DNA of 64,000 nucleotides. Origin: Aquipseudomonas ullengensis (GTDB taxonomy: Bacteria; Pseudomonadota; Gammaproteobacteria; Pseudomonadales; Pseudomonadaceae). The translations under genes and the position numbers were made by a program. Within the stretch, counting starts at the first letter, position 1; each line of letters begins with the position of its first letter. Location: assembly GCF_014174475.1 (NCBI RefSeq), contig NZ_JACJUD010000008.1, positions 62,001 through 126,000 of the forward strand. The letters run 5' to 3'. Below are positions 39,857 through 49,109 of the stretch, one piece after another. The notes under the pieces are model-generated. The model did not search any database. It had not been told where the DNA came from and saw only the letters and a list, made by a program, of their open reading frames with translations.

Positions 39857-41047
39857 ATGCGCAAAACTTCGACTCCCACTTTACTGTCCCTGCCACCTTT
39901 GCTGTTCGCCAACATGGCCTGCACCATGGCCGTGGTCTCGTTCGTTTCACTGGCCGGTCCGATCTCGCGGGTGCTCGGCCTGCAACCCTGGCAGGCGGGT
40001 TTTGCCGTTACCCTGGGTGGCATCCTGTGGATGCTGCTGGCCCGGTTCTGGGGCGCGATGGCCGACCGTCGCGGACGCCGGCATACCTTGCTGCTGGGCG
40101 CCGCCGGGGTGACTTTGGCGTACTGGAGCATGTGCGCGGTCATCGTACTGTCGCTGCACCTGCTGCCTGCGGCGGTTCTGGCATTCATCGGACTAGTGCT
40201 CACCCGGGGCGCGGTCGGTGCCTTCTATTCTGCAATCCCTACCACGGCCCAGGCCTTGATTGCTGATCACTACGCCCCGGCCGAACGGGCCGGTGCATTG
40301 GCGGCGCTGGGTGCCTCCGGGGCCTTCGGCATGGTGGCCGGCCCGGCCCTGGCTGGCCTGCTGGCGCAATCCAACCTGACCTTGCCGCTGTATGTCACTG
40401 CGCTGCTGCCTGTCCTTGGCTTTTTTGCCCTGTGGTACACCTTGCCGCGTCATGAGCAGCCGCGCCCCCGCAGCGAGGCGCCTCTGCGCCTGGGCGATCC
40501 ACGCTTGCGCCGGGCCATGACGGTCTGCCTGGTCGTGGTGAGCGCCATAGGTGCCGGGCAGATGACCGCAGGTTTCTATGCCCTTGACCGCCTGCACCTG
40601 GAGCCGGTTTCCGCGGCCAGGGCCGCCAGCCTCGCGCTGACACTGACCGGCATCGCGATGATCCTGGCGCAATTGCTGGTGCGTCGCCTGGGCTGGTCGG
40701 CGCAGCGGCTCATCCGCATCGGCGGCTTGGTCGCGGCGGCAGGTTTCGTCATGACCGCCATGACCGCCTCGGTCATGTGCCTGGCCGTCAGCTTCTTTAT
40801 TTCGGCCCTGGGCATGGGCTGGTTGTTCCCGGCCTTCGCGGTCCTGGCGACGAATGCGGTGGAGCCTCACGAGCAGGGGGAAGCGGCGGGTTCGATCGGG
40901 CTCATGCAGGGACTTGGCATCGTGGTCGGCCCATTGGCCGGGACGCTGCTGCTCGGCATCGGCGCAACAGTCCCGTTCTGGGTGCTGGCCGTACTGCTGG
41001 CAGGCACCGCACTCTGGCCGGTTGGGACCAGGCCGGTGCGGGACTGA
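39857..41047 (+). CDS. MFS transporter
   Basis: A 396-residue major facilitator with about 12 membrane helices. The MFS loop signature GAMADRRGRRHTLLLG lies between TM2 and TM3. The family resembles multidrug or sugar efflux members, and the transported compound is unknown. It follows the chemoreceptor by 76 bp and may be co-transcribed. A 12-bp hairpin lies after the stop, shared with the convergent glcB. Confidence 0.88.
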   Translation: MRKTSTPTLLSLPPLLFANMACTMAVVSFVSLAGPISRVLGLQPWQAGFAVTLGGILWMLLARFWGAMADRRGRRHTLLLGAAGVTLAYWSMCAVIVLSLHLLPAAVLAFIGLVLTRGAVGAFYSAIPTTAQALIADHYAPAERAGALAALGASGAFGMVAGPALAGLLAQSNLTLPLYVTALLPVLGFFALWYTLPRHEQPRPRSEAPLRLGDPRLRRAMTVCLVVVSAIGAGQMTAGFYALDRLHLEPVSAARAASLALTLTGIAMILAQLLVRRLGWSAQRLIRIGGLVAAAGFVMTAMTASVMCLAVSFFISALGMGWLFPAFAVLATNAVEPHEQGEAAGSIGLMQGLGIVVGPLAGTLLLGIGATVPFWVLAVLLAGTALWPVGTRPVRD

Positions 41048-41063
41048 AGATAAAAGCGCAGGA

Positions 41064-41096
41064 GGCGAGCCATCCATAGATAACGGATGGCTCGCC
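41064..41096. terminator. Hairpin between convergent MFS and glcB
   Basis: GGCGAGCCATCC (41064-41075) pairs with GGATGGCTCGCC (41085-41096), a 12-bp perfect stem with a 9-base loop. No T run is seen, but the site fits a two-way terminator. Confidence 0.65.
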
Positions 41097-41113
41097 GGCC
41101 TGGTGCGAGAGGG

Positions 41114-43288
41114 TCAGTTGCTGCTCTTGAAGGCCAAGCGGAAACGATGCAGCAGGGGTTCGGTATAGCCGCTGGGTTGCGCGCAACCTTCGAAGACCAG
41201 GGCGCAGGCGGCCTGGAAGGCAACGGAAGCGTCGAAGTCCAGGGCCATGGGGCGGTAGTTCGGGTCACCAGCGTTCTGCTGGTCAACCACCTTGGCCATG
41301 CGTTGCAGCACCTCGAGAACCTGGTCGCGGCTGACCACGCCATGGCGCAGCCAGTTGGCCATGTGCTGGCTGGAGATGCGCAAGGTGGCGCGGTCTTCCA
41401 TCAGGCCCACGTCGTGGATATCCGGCACCTTGGAGCAGCCGACTCCCTGTTCCACCCAGCGCACCACATAGCCGAGCAGGCCCTGGGCGTTGTTCTCCAG
41501 TTCCTCACGGATGGCAGCCGCGCTCCAGTCGGGCTTCTCGACAACCGGCACGTTCAACAGGCCGCTGAGCAACCCTTCGCGTGCGGCCGAGAGGTCGATG
41601 TGCTCCAGTTCCTGCTGCACCGCCTGCACATCCACTTGGTGGTAATGCAGGGCGTGCAGGGTGGCGGCAGTGGGTGAGGGCACCCAGGCGGTGTTGGCAC
41701 CGGTTTTGGGGTGGGCGATTTTCTGCTCCAGCATGGCTGCCATCAGGTCCGGCATGGCCCACATGCCTTTGCCTATCTGCGCACGGCCGCGCAGGCCGCA
41801 GGCCAGACCCACCAGCACATTGTTGCGCTCATAGGCCTGGATCCAGGCGGTGGATTTCATGTCGCCCTTGCGCAGCATCGGGCCGGCTTCCATGGTGCTG
41901 TGCATCTCGTCGCCGGTGCGATCGAGAAAGCCGGTGTTGATGAAAGCGACTCGGCTCGAGGCGGCGGCGATGCAGGCCTTGAGGTTGACACTGGTGCGCC
42001 GCTCCTCGTCCATGATGCCCATCTTCAGCGTCAGGGGCGGCAGACCCAGCAGGTCTTCCACGCGGCCGAAGAGCTCGGCGGCGAAGGCCACCTCGGTTGG
42101 ACCGTGCATCTTCGGTTTGACGATATAGATGGAGCCGCGCCGTGAGTTGCGCCGGCTCTTCAGGTCGTGCAGGGAGGCGAGGGTAGTGACCACGCCGTCG
42201 AGGATGCCTTCGGGGATTTCTCGACCTTCCCCGTCGAGGATCGCCGGGTTGGTCATCAGGTGGCCGACGTTGCGCACAAACATCAGCGAACGTCCGGGTA
42301 GGGTGATGTCCGAGCCCTCGGCGGCGGTGTAGGTGCGGTCGGGGTTGAGGCGACGGGTGAAGGACGCGCCGCCCTTGCTGACTTCCTCGGTGAGGTCGCC
42401 CTTCATCAGGCCTAGCCAGTTGCGATAGACCTGTACCTTGTCGGCGGCGTCCACCGCGGCCACTGAATCCTCGCAATCCATGATGGCGCTGAGGGCCGCC
42501 TCCATCAGCACGTCCTTGACCCCGGCGGCGTCGGTCTTGCCGATGGGGTGGCTGGCGTCGATCTGGATCTCGAAGTGCAGGCCATGGTGGTTCAGCAGGA
42601 TGGCGCTGGGCGCTTGCGCCGTGCCTTGATAGCCAACAAAGAGTTGTGGATCGCGCAAGCTGCTCTGGCGTCCGTCCAGGTTGACCAGCAGTTGACCGCC
42701 TTGCACCTGGTAGCCGGTGGCGTCCGCATGGGAGCCTGCTGCGAGCGGCGCGGCCTGGTCGAGGAAGCTGCGGGCGAAGGCAATCACCCGTGCGCCACGC
42801 ACCGGGTTGTAGCCGGCGCCTTTTTCCGCGCCGCCATCCTCGGGGATGACATCGGTGCCATAGAGCGCGTCGTACAGGGAACCCCAGCGCGCGTTGGCGG
42901 CGTTCAGCGCATAGCGCGGGTTGGACATGGGCACGACCAGTTGCGGCCCGGCCTGTGTCGCCAGCTCCGGATCCACATTGGCGGTGGTGGCCTGCACGTG
43001 CGCCGGTTGCCCCACCAGGTAGCCGATCTCGCCGAGAAATTTGCGGTACTCGGCCATATCGCGGATCGGCCCCGGGTGGCTGCGGTGCCAGCTATCCAGC
43101 TCGCTTTGCAGGCGATCACGTTCGGCGAGCAGGGCGCGGTTCTTCGGTGCCAGGTCGTGGACCAGAGCATCGAAACCTTGCCAGAAGGCGGCCGGATCCA
43201 GGCCGGTGCCCGGCAGGGCTTCGCGATCGATGAAGGCGGCCAGCTCTGCCGCCACTTGCAGGCGGTGGCGTTTCACGCGTTCGGTCAT
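41114..43288 (-). CDS. glcB: Malate synthase G
   Basis: A 724-residue malate synthase of the G type, joining glyoxylate and acetyl-CoA to malate. The conserved core VKPKMHGPTEVAFAAELFGRVEDLLGLPPLTLKMGIMDEERRTS contains the Glu that binds Mg, and RAQIGKGMWAMPDLMAAMLEQKIAHPKTGANTAWVPSPTAATLHALHYH is typical. It is the last gene of the glcDEFGB operon, with 18 bp between glcG and glcB. It uses glyoxylate from glycolate oxidase and probably from the cluster's other reactions. Confidence 0.97.
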   Translation of the reverse strand: MTERVKRHRLQVAAELAAFIDREALPGTGLDPAAFWQGFDALVHDLAPKNRALLAERDRLQSELDSWHRSHPGPIRDMAEYRKFLGEIGYLVGQPAHVQATTANVDPELATQAGPQLVVPMSNPRYALNAANARWGSLYDALYGTDVIPEDGGAEKGAGYNPVRGARVIAFARSFLDQAAPLAAGSHADATGYQVQGGQLLVNLDGRQSSLRDPQLFVGYQGTAQAPSAILLNHHGLHFEIQIDASHPIGKTDAAGVKDVLMEAALSAIMDCEDSVAAVDAADKVQVYRNWLGLMKGDLTEEVSKGGASFTRRLNPDRTYTAAEGSDITLPGRSLMFVRNVGHLMTNPAILDGEGREIPEGILDGVVTTLASLHDLKSRRNSRRGSIYIVKPKMHGPTEVAFAAELFGRVEDLLGLPPLTLKMGIMDEERRTSVNLKACIAAASSRVAFINTGFLDRTGDEMHSTMEAGPMLRKGDMKSTAWIQAYERNNVLVGLACGLRGRAQIGKGMWAMPDLMAAMLEQKIAHPKTGANTAWVPSPTAATLHALHYHQVDVQAVQQELEHIDLSAAREGLLSGLLNVPVVEKPDWSAAAIREELENNAQGLLGYVVRWVEQGVGCSKVPDIHDVGLMEDRATLRISSQHMANWLRHGVVSRDQVLEVLQRMAKVVDQQNAGDPNYRPMALDFDASVAFQAACALVFEGCAQPSGYTEPLLHRFRLAFKSSN

Positions 43289-43306
43289 GTTGATTCTCCG
43301 TCTAAT

Positions 43307-43708
43307 TCAAGCCAGGCACTGGGCGCCAGCGTGGGCGATCTGGGCATCCTGGTCGGCCTTGACGCCGGACACGCCAATGGCACCGACCACCTGGCCATCC
43401 ACCAGCACCGGCACGCCGCCTTCCAGGGAGGTGAGCAAGGGCGCCGAGAGGAAGGCGCTGCGTCCGCCGTTGACCATGTCTTCGTAGCCCTTGGATTCAC
43501 GGCGGCCGAGGGCGGCGGTGCGCGCCTTCTCGGTGGCGATGTAGGCGCCAATCGGCGCGCAGCCATCGAGGCGCTCGAGGGCGAGCGGATGGCCGCCGTC
43601 ATCGACCACGGCAATGGCGACGTTCCATTGGTTGGCTTCGGCTTCAGCGCGTGCGGCGGCGAGGATGCGGGTGACTTCGGTCTGGCCGAGGATGACTTTG
43701 TGCTGCAT
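43307..43708 (-). CDS. glcG: GlcG-family protein (haem-degrading/HbpS-like)
   Basis: A 133-residue GlcG/HbpS-like protein (MQHKVILGQTEVTRILAAARAEAE, then NVAIAVVDDGGHPLALERLDGCAPIGAYIATEKARTAA, and QVVGAIGVSGVKADQDAQIAHAGAQ). Its role in glycolate use is not established. I start at the ATG at 43708; the open frame to 43759 has no family match. It lies between glcF (after a hairpin) and glcB. Confidence 0.9.
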   Translation of the reverse strand: MQHKVILGQTEVTRILAAARAEAEANQWNVAIAVVDDGGHPLALERLDGCAPIGAYIATEKARTAALGRRESKGYEDMVNGGRSAFLSAPLLTSLEGGVPVLVDGQVVGAIGVSGVKADQDAQIAHAGAQCLA

Positions 43709-43824
43709 GACGTACCTCTTTAATTGAAAGGAGGGACGGGGCCGTAGCCCGGAGGACATCCGGGAGCTTTGGCCTGCCCCAGTCCCGGACTGTGTCCAGG
43801 CTGAAAAATTGCTCGCGTGTGTAT

Positions 43825-43848
43825 CCCACTCCCGTAGACGGGAGTGGG
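43825..43848. terminator. Hairpin between glcF and glcG
   Basis: CCCACTCCCG (43825-43834) pairs with CGGGAGTGGG (43839-43848) around a four-base TAGA loop. It lies inside the glc operon, so it could reduce transcription into glcG-glcB or stabilise the glcDEF transcript. Confidence 0.6.
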
Positions 43849-43855
43849 CCTTCAG

Positions 43856-45073
43856 TCAGCCCATGGCTTCATCCACCAGCTCGATCCAGTGCCGCACCGG
43901 GGTACGGCCGGCGCCGTCCAGGTGGGTCTGGCAACCGATGTTGGCGGTGGCGATGACCTGTGGCTGGCCGCTCTCCAGGGCGTTGAGCTTGTTGTCGCGC
44001 AGTTGCCGGGACAGTTCCGGTTGAGTGATGGAGTAGGTGCCGGCCGAGCCGCAGCAGAGGTGCCCGTCCGGCACCGGGGTCAGTTGGAAACCGAGCCGGC
44101 TGAGCACTGCTTCCACCGCACCGCCGAGCTTCTGCGCGTGCTGCAGGGTGCAGGGGCAATGGAAGGCCAGGCGCAAGTCGCCGCGTATGCCAAGGCTTTC
44201 CAGCGGTGCATCGCGCAACACTTCCACCAGGTCCTTGGCCAATCGGGCCACTTGCTCGGCCTTGGCGGCGTAGCTCGGGTCGCCTTTCAGCAGATGGCCA
44301 TAATCCTTGACGAAGGCACCGCAGCCGCTGGCGGTCTGGATGATGGCTTCGGCACCGCTCTCGATGGCCGGCCACCAGGCGTCGATATTGCGCCGGGCCC
44401 GATCCAGGCCGGCGTCCTGGGCGTTCAGGTGATAGTCCACGGCGCCGCAGCAGCCGGCTTCACGGGTCGGGACGACACTGATGCCGAGGCGGTCCAGTAC
44501 CCGTGCGGTGGCCGCATTGGTATTGGGTGACAGCCCGGGCTGCACGCAGCCTTCCAGCATCAGCACCTGGCGTTGATGGCGTGCTTCGGGGCGCGGCCGT
44601 GCCGGGAGCACCTGGCGCGGCAGTTTGGCTTTGAGCACCGCCGGCATCAGCGGGCGCAAGGCATTGCCGGTGCGTACCAGGGCTTTGAACAGCCCGGCAT
44701 TGGGCACCACGGCGCGCAGGCCGGCACGCAGCATGCGTTCGCCCAGGGGCCGCGGCACATATGCCTCGACCACCGCGCGGCCGATATCCAGCAGGTTGTG
44801 GTACTGCACACCGGAGGGGCAGGTGGTCTCGCAGTTGCGGCAGGTCAGGCAGCGGTCCAGATGCTGCAGGGTGCTGGCAGTGGGCTCGTGGCCTTCCAGC
44901 ACCTGTTTCATCAGATAAATGCGCCCGCGTGGGCCGTCCAACTCGTCACCCAGCAGCTGGTAAGTGGGGCAGGTGGCATTGCAGAAACCGCAGTGCACGC
45001 AGGAACGCAGAATTGCTTCGGCTTCTTCGCCGCGCGGCAGGGCGCGTGCTTGTTCGCTCAGTTGGGTTTGCAT
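43856..45073 (-). CDS. glcF: Glycolate oxidase iron-sulfur subunit
   Basis: A 405-residue GlcF, matching about 407 in E. coli. The two [4Fe-4S] motifs are CVHCGFCNATCP near residue 25 and CLTCRNCETTCPSG near 75. The CCG-type cysteine-rich repeats follow: EAGCCGAVDYH and HLCCGSAGTYS. The protein passes electrons from the GlcD flavin to the membrane. I start at 45073 (MQTQLSEQ), 8 bp downstream of glcE; a long open frame upstream of it is the shadow of glcE. Confidence 0.96.
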   Translation of the reverse strand: MQTQLSEQARALPRGEEAEAILRSCVHCGFCNATCPTYQLLGDELDGPRGRIYLMKQVLEGHEPTASTLQHLDRCLTCRNCETTCPSGVQYHNLLDIGRAVVEAYVPRPLGERMLRAGLRAVVPNAGLFKALVRTGNALRPLMPAVLKAKLPRQVLPARPRPEARHQRQVLMLEGCVQPGLSPNTNAATARVLDRLGISVVPTREAGCCGAVDYHLNAQDAGLDRARRNIDAWWPAIESGAEAIIQTASGCGAFVKDYGHLLKGDPSYAAKAEQVARLAKDLVEVLRDAPLESLGIRGDLRLAFHCPCTLQHAQKLGGAVEAVLSRLGFQLTPVPDGHLCCGSAGTYSITQPELSRQLRDNKLNALESGQPQVIATANIGCQTHLDGAGRTPVRHWIELVDEAMG

Positions 45074-45081
45074 GTTCGGCC

Positions 45082-46137
45082 TCAGATTTCCGCGTACATC
45101 CGTCCGGGGTTGAAAATCCCCAGCGGGTCCAGTTGCGCCTTGAGCTGGCGGTGGTAGCGCATCAGCGCTGCCGGCAGCGGCTGGAAAGGGATGTCGCAGG
45201 CGCCGTAGCAAGTGGCGTGACCACCGGCGCGGCTCACCACCGTGCGGATGTCGTCGGCCGGCGCAGCAGACTTCAACCAGCGTTGAGCGCCGCCCCAATC
45301 CACCAGTTGAATACCGGGCAGGTCGAGGGCCGGAGTGTCGATGGGCAGGGAGACGCGCCACAGCGGTCGGCTATCGCTGAAGAAGGGCAGGCGCTGCTCG
45401 CGCAAGTCTCCCCAGAAGCCGGGCTCGACGGTTTCGCCGCCAAGGCGCTCGCGGGCCTCGGTTACCGAACCTTCACCACCTTCCAGGCGCAGATGCAGCC
45501 CCTCGCCATCGTGGCAGGCGGCGCTGATGGGTAGCGGCTGCTGGCCCCACTCGGCGAGTTTGCGCAGGGCCAGATCCAGCTCCAGCTCCAGGCGCAGGTT
45601 GGCCACGACGCGCGGTTTGGGCAGCACCTTGAGGGAGACCTCGGTGAGCACCCCGAGGCAGCCGAAACTGCCGGCCATCAGGCGCGACAGGTCATAACCG
45701 GCGACGTTCTTCATCACCTCGCCACCAAAGCGCAGGTGCTTGCCCTGGCCGGTGATGAGGCGGGTGCCGAGCACGAAGTCGCGTACCGATCCGGCCCAGG
45801 GGCGGCGCGGCCCGGACAGCCCGGCGGCGACCATGCCACCCACGGTCGCACCGGCGCCCAGGTGCGGTGGTTCGCAGGCCAGCAGCTGGCCTTGCTCGTC
45901 CAACGCGCGCTCCAGTTCCGCCAGCGGCGTGCCGGCGCGTACCGTCACCACCAGCTCGGTCGGGTCATAGGTGACGATGCCGCGGTGCTCGCGGGTCTCC
46001 AGCAGTTCGCCGGCCACTGGGCGGCCGAGGCGTGCCTTGCTGCCGCCGCCCTGGATGCACAGTGGTTGGCGTCGGGCGATGGCGTCATTGACCTGCTCCA
46101 GCAACCGGGCGCTGGCATCTAAGGATGTCTGGCTCAT
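45082..46137 (-). CDS. glcE: Glycolate oxidase FAD-binding subunit
   Basis: A 351-residue GlcE, matching about 350 in E. coli. The FAD_binding_4 region shows IQGGGSKARLGRP, YDPTELVVTVRAGTPLAELERAL, CEPPHLGAGATVGGMVAAGLSGPRRPWAG and DLSRLMAGSFGCLGVLTEVSLKVLPKP, and the end is DPLGIFNPGRMYAEI. The start is the ATG at 46137, overlapping the glcD stop (ATGA). A divergent copy without glcD or glcF partners lies at 59152-60159. Confidence 0.96.
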   Translation of the reverse strand: MSQTSLDASARLLEQVNDAIARRQPLCIQGGGSKARLGRPVAGELLETREHRGIVTYDPTELVVTVRAGTPLAELERALDEQGQLLACEPPHLGAGATVGGMVAAGLSGPRRPWAGSVRDFVLGTRLITGQGKHLRFGGEVMKNVAGYDLSRLMAGSFGCLGVLTEVSLKVLPKPRVVANLRLELELDLALRKLAEWGQQPLPISAACHDGEGLHLRLEGGEGSVTEARERLGGETVEPGFWGDLREQRLPFFSDSRPLWRVSLPIDTPALDLPGIQLVDWGGAQRWLKSAAPADDIRTVVSRAGGHATCYGACDIPFQPLPAALMRYHRQLKAQLDPLGIFNPGRMYAEI

Positions 46138-47636
46138 CAGAAGCGCTCCAGTTCGGGGAAGGGCAATTGGCCCATGTGCACGTGCATCGCACCGAACTCG
46201 GCGCAGCGGTGCAGGGTGGGGATGTTCTTGCCGGGATTGAGCAGGCCAGTGGGGTCGAACGCGGCCTTCACGCCATGGAAAATAGTCAGCTCGTCGGCGT
46301 TGAACTGGGCACACATCTGGTTGATCTTCTCGCGCCCCACGCCGTGTTCGCCGGTGATGCTGCCGCCCACCGCCACGCAGAGTTCGAGGATTTTGCCGCC
46401 CAGGGCCTCGGCGCGCTCCAGCTCACCGGGCTGGTTGGCATCGAAGAGGATCAGCGGGTGCATGTTGCCGTCGCCGGCATGGAACACGTTGGCCACGCGC
46501 AGGCCGTATTCGGCGGACAGATCGGTAATGCCGCGCAGTACGCCAGGCAGCTCGCGACGCGGAATGGTGCCGTCCATGCAGTAGTAATCCGGGGAGATGC
46601 GACCCACCGCCGGGAAGGCGTTCTTGCGTCCAGCCCAGAAGCGCACGCGCTCGGCTTCGTCGCGGGCCAGGCGCACTTCGGTGGCGCCGGCCGTTTCCAG
46701 CACCTGGCGTACCCGCTCGCAGTCGTCCTGGACGTCAGCTTCCACGCCATCCAGTTCGCACAGCAGGATGGCTTCGGCGTCCACCGGGTAACCGGCGTGG
46801 ATAAAATCCTCGGCGGCACGAATGGCTAGGTTGTCCATCATCTCCAAACCACCGGGAATGATGCCGGCGGCGATGATGTCACCCACCGCGCGACCGGCCT
46901 TTTCCACCGAGTCGAAGGCCGCGAGCAGCACCTTGGCTACCTGGGGCTTGGGCAGCAGCTTGACCGTGACCTCGGTGACCACACCGAGCATGCCTTCCGA
47001 GCCGGTGAAGAGGGCCAGCAGGTCGAAGCCGGGGCTGTCCAGGGCATCGGAGCCCAGGGTCAGGCGCTCGCCTTCCACCGTGAGGATGTCCACCTTGAGC
47101 AGGTTGTGTACGGTCAGGCCGTACTTCAGGCAATGCACGCCGCCGGCGTTCTCGGCGACGTTGCCGCCGATGGAACAGGCAATCTGCGAGGAAGGGTCAG
47201 GCGCGTAATAAAGATCGAAGGGCGCCGCCGCCTGGGAAATCGCCAGGTTGCGCACGCCGGGCTGCACGCGGGCGAAGCGTCCGGCCGGATTCACTTCGAG
47301 GATGTGGTTGAAACGGGCCATGACCAGCAGGATGCCCTGTTCCAGCGGCAGGGCACCGCCGGATAGACCGGTCCCGGCGCCGCGGGCTACTACCGGCACG
47401 CGGCGCTGATGGCAGAGCTTGAGCAAGCGCTCGACCTGCTCAAGGCGCTCGGGCAGCACCACCAACATGGGTGTGGTGCGGTAGGCGGAGAGGCCGTCGC
47501 ATTCGTAGGGTTTAAGGTCTTCCTCGCTGTGGAGGATGTCCAGGTCGGGCAGGCACTCGCGTAACTCATTCAGCAGCGCGGCTTTGTCGACCTTCGGCAG
47601 CGCGCCGTCGACGCGCTCATCGTAGAGGATGTTCAT
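46137..47636 (-). CDS. glcD: Glycolate oxidase catalytic subunit
   Basis: A 499-residue flavoenzyme that oxidises glycolate to glyoxylate. FAD-domain motifs are VVARGAGTGLSGGALPLEQG and GGNVAENAGGVHCLKYGLTVHNLLKVDILT. The FAD-oxidase C-terminal domain has HAGDGNMHPLILFD and GGSITGEHGVGREKINQMCAQF. It heads the glcDEFGB operon. The usual divergent activator gene glcC is not next to it; instead a terminator and an amidohydrolase gene lie upstream. Its promoter must fall in 47637-47761. Confidence 0.96.
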   Translation of the reverse strand: MNILYDERVDGALPKVDKAALLNELRECLPDLDILHSEEDLKPYECDGLSAYRTTPMLVVLPERLEQVERLLKLCHQRRVPVVARGAGTGLSGGALPLEQGILLVMARFNHILEVNPAGRFARVQPGVRNLAISQAAAPFDLYYAPDPSSQIACSIGGNVAENAGGVHCLKYGLTVHNLLKVDILTVEGERLTLGSDALDSPGFDLLALFTGSEGMLGVVTEVTVKLLPKPQVAKVLLAAFDSVEKAGRAVGDIIAAGIIPGGLEMMDNLAIRAAEDFIHAGYPVDAEAILLCELDGVEADVQDDCERVRQVLETAGATEVRLARDEAERVRFWAGRKNAFPAVGRISPDYYCMDGTIPRRELPGVLRGITDLSAEYGLRVANVFHAGDGNMHPLILFDANQPGELERAEALGGKILELCVAVGGSITGEHGVGREKINQMCAQFNADELTIFHGVKAAFDPTGLLNPGKNIPTLHRCAEFGAMHVHMGQLPFPELERF

Positions 47637-47702
47637 GGCAGGCTCATCGGTCTAGTTGTTCTTGCGCTGGCGCTGGCCGAGCGGGCTTGAAACCTTGCAC
47701 GG

Positions 47703-47739
47703 ATAAAAGAAAGGGCATGGATTTTGTCCACGCCCTTTC
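47703..47739 (-). terminator. Intrinsic terminator after the amidohydrolase gene (minus strand)
   Basis: Read on the minus strand, GAAAGGGC-G-TGGA pairs with TCCA-T-GCCCTTTC (47709-47739) with one mismatch, followed by CTTTTATCC. It separates the amidohydrolase from glcD. Confidence 0.8.
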
Positions 47740-47761
47740 CTCTGGCAATGGCCGCAACGGG

Positions 47762-48964
47762 TTAGTCGCGAACACCCTCCAGCAGGCCTTTGAGGTTGCT
47801 GCTCATCACGCGCTGGGCCTGGGCATCGCTGAGATCCTCGATGTCCTTGAAGAAGTCCCATGGGGTCTTCAGGCCTTCCGGGTGCGGCCAGTCGCTGCCG
47901 AACAGCACGCGGTTGTCACCCATGATTTCGCAGATGCGCAGCACCGGGTCCTCGTAGAATGGCGAAATGAACACGTGCTTCTTGAAGCTTTCCACCGGGT
48001 CTTGCTTGAAGGCCTTGGGCATCTTCTTGTAGTTCATCGCCAGACGTTCCAGCAGCGGCTCGAGCCAGGAGCTGCCGTTCTCCAGCGAGGCCACGCGTAC
48101 GTCCGGGAAGCGATCGAAGACGCCGTGGCAGACCAGCGAGGTCAGGGTGTCGGAGATGGCGCGGCCCATCCAGTCGAGGGTCTCGGCGAATGGATCCTTC
48201 TCGAAGGGACGGAATTCACCCTTGCCGCCGGCGGTCCACCAGCGGTTGATCTTGTCGTAGCCGGAGTCGGAGACGTGCAGCATGACGAAGATCTTCGCCT
48301 CGTTGACCCGAGCCCAGAAGGGGTCGAACTCCGCCATTCCCGGCGCCCGCCCTTCCATCGGATTCTTGGTGCCAGCGACCGGGGCCGGGCGGATGCCCAC
48401 CACGCGGGCGCCGTGCTTGAGGACGAACTCGAGCTCTTCGACGGCGCGATCGACGTCGTACAGGTTGATCATCGGCACCGGGAACAGGCGGTTCTCGCGA
48501 GCGAAGCCACAGCCTTCGGCCAGCCAGCGGTTGGAGGCGTGCATCAGGGCGGCAATCACGTCCGGCTTGTCGGCCAGACGCTCTTCAATTACCGAGGCCA
48601 GGGTGGGGATGAACAGGCCGGCGTGGATCTTCTGCTCGTCCATCACCTTCAGGTGCGCGGCACCATCGAAGAAGGCTGGGTCAGAAGGCACCGGATCACC
48701 GCCGAACTCGCGTAGCGACAGGCCATCGGGATTCTCACCGCGGTACCAGCCTTCATGCGCGCCTGGCGCGGCCACGACATCGAACGTCGGGTTGGGAATG
48801 TAGTCACTGATCACGCCGCCGACGGCCAGTTTGGTGCGGCCATTGACCTGCACATATTGGAATTCCTTGCGGTATTCCTTGGGCAGGTGGGTCAGGAAGG
48901 CTTCTGGCGGCTCGTAGAAGTGTCGGTCGACATCGTAGATCGGGTAGTTGACGTTACGCATCAT
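47762..48964 (-). CDS. TIM-barrel amidohydrolase-family protein, subfamily B
   Basis: A 400-residue paralogue of 35067-36254: YDVDRHFYEPPEAFLTHLPKEYRKEFQYVQVNGRTKLAVGG at the start and FGSDWPHPEGLKTPWDFFKDIEDLSDAQAQRVMSSNLKGLLEG at the end. Metal-type motifs are kept. The chemistry is unknown. It is a single-gene unit with its own terminator. The operator copy at 48995-49015 is 31 bp upstream of the start. Two adjacent ATG codons (48964, 48961) are possible starts; AGAGG is 3 or 6 bp upstream, so 48961 may be the true one. Confidence 0.87.
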   Translation of the reverse strand: MMRNVNYPIYDVDRHFYEPPEAFLTHLPKEYRKEFQYVQVNGRTKLAVGGVISDYIPNPTFDVVAAPGAHEGWYRGENPDGLSLREFGGDPVPSDPAFFDGAAHLKVMDEQKIHAGLFIPTLASVIEERLADKPDVIAALMHASNRWLAEGCGFARENRLFPVPMINLYDVDRAVEELEFVLKHGARVVGIRPAPVAGTKNPMEGRAPGMAEFDPFWARVNEAKIFVMLHVSDSGYDKINRWWTAGGKGEFRPFEKDPFAETLDWMGRAISDTLTSLVCHGVFDRFPDVRVASLENGSSWLEPLLERLAMNYKKMPKAFKQDPVESFKKHVFISPFYEDPVLRICEIMGDNRVLFGSDWPHPEGLKTPWDFFKDIEDLSDAQAQRVMSSNLKGLLEGVRD

Positions 48965-48994
48965 GACCTCTGTGATCGGTCTGGTTGATTAGTG

Positions 48995-49015
48995 AAACTG
49001 ACTGTATGTTAGTTA
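48995..49015. promoter_or_regulatory. Predicted operator, copy 7a
   Basis: AAACTGACTGTATG followed by TTAGTTA; 17 of 21 matches to the reverse of the reference. It is 31 bp before the amidohydrolase start. Confidence 0.65.
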
Positions 49016-49061
49016 TAGGCATGCGTCAATACTGCTTGAGCTGACGCCTGCCAGGAGTTAC

Positions 49062-49082
49062 TAACTGACGTGTTGTCACTGA
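49062..49082. promoter_or_regulatory. Predicted operator, copy 7b
   Basis: Starts with a perfect TAACTGAC and matches 15 of 21. It is 28 bp before the divergent SDR gene, so this divergent region carries one copy per gene. Confidence 0.5.
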
Positions 49083-49109
49083 TATTGAAAGTATCCGGAG
49101 AAACGAAGC

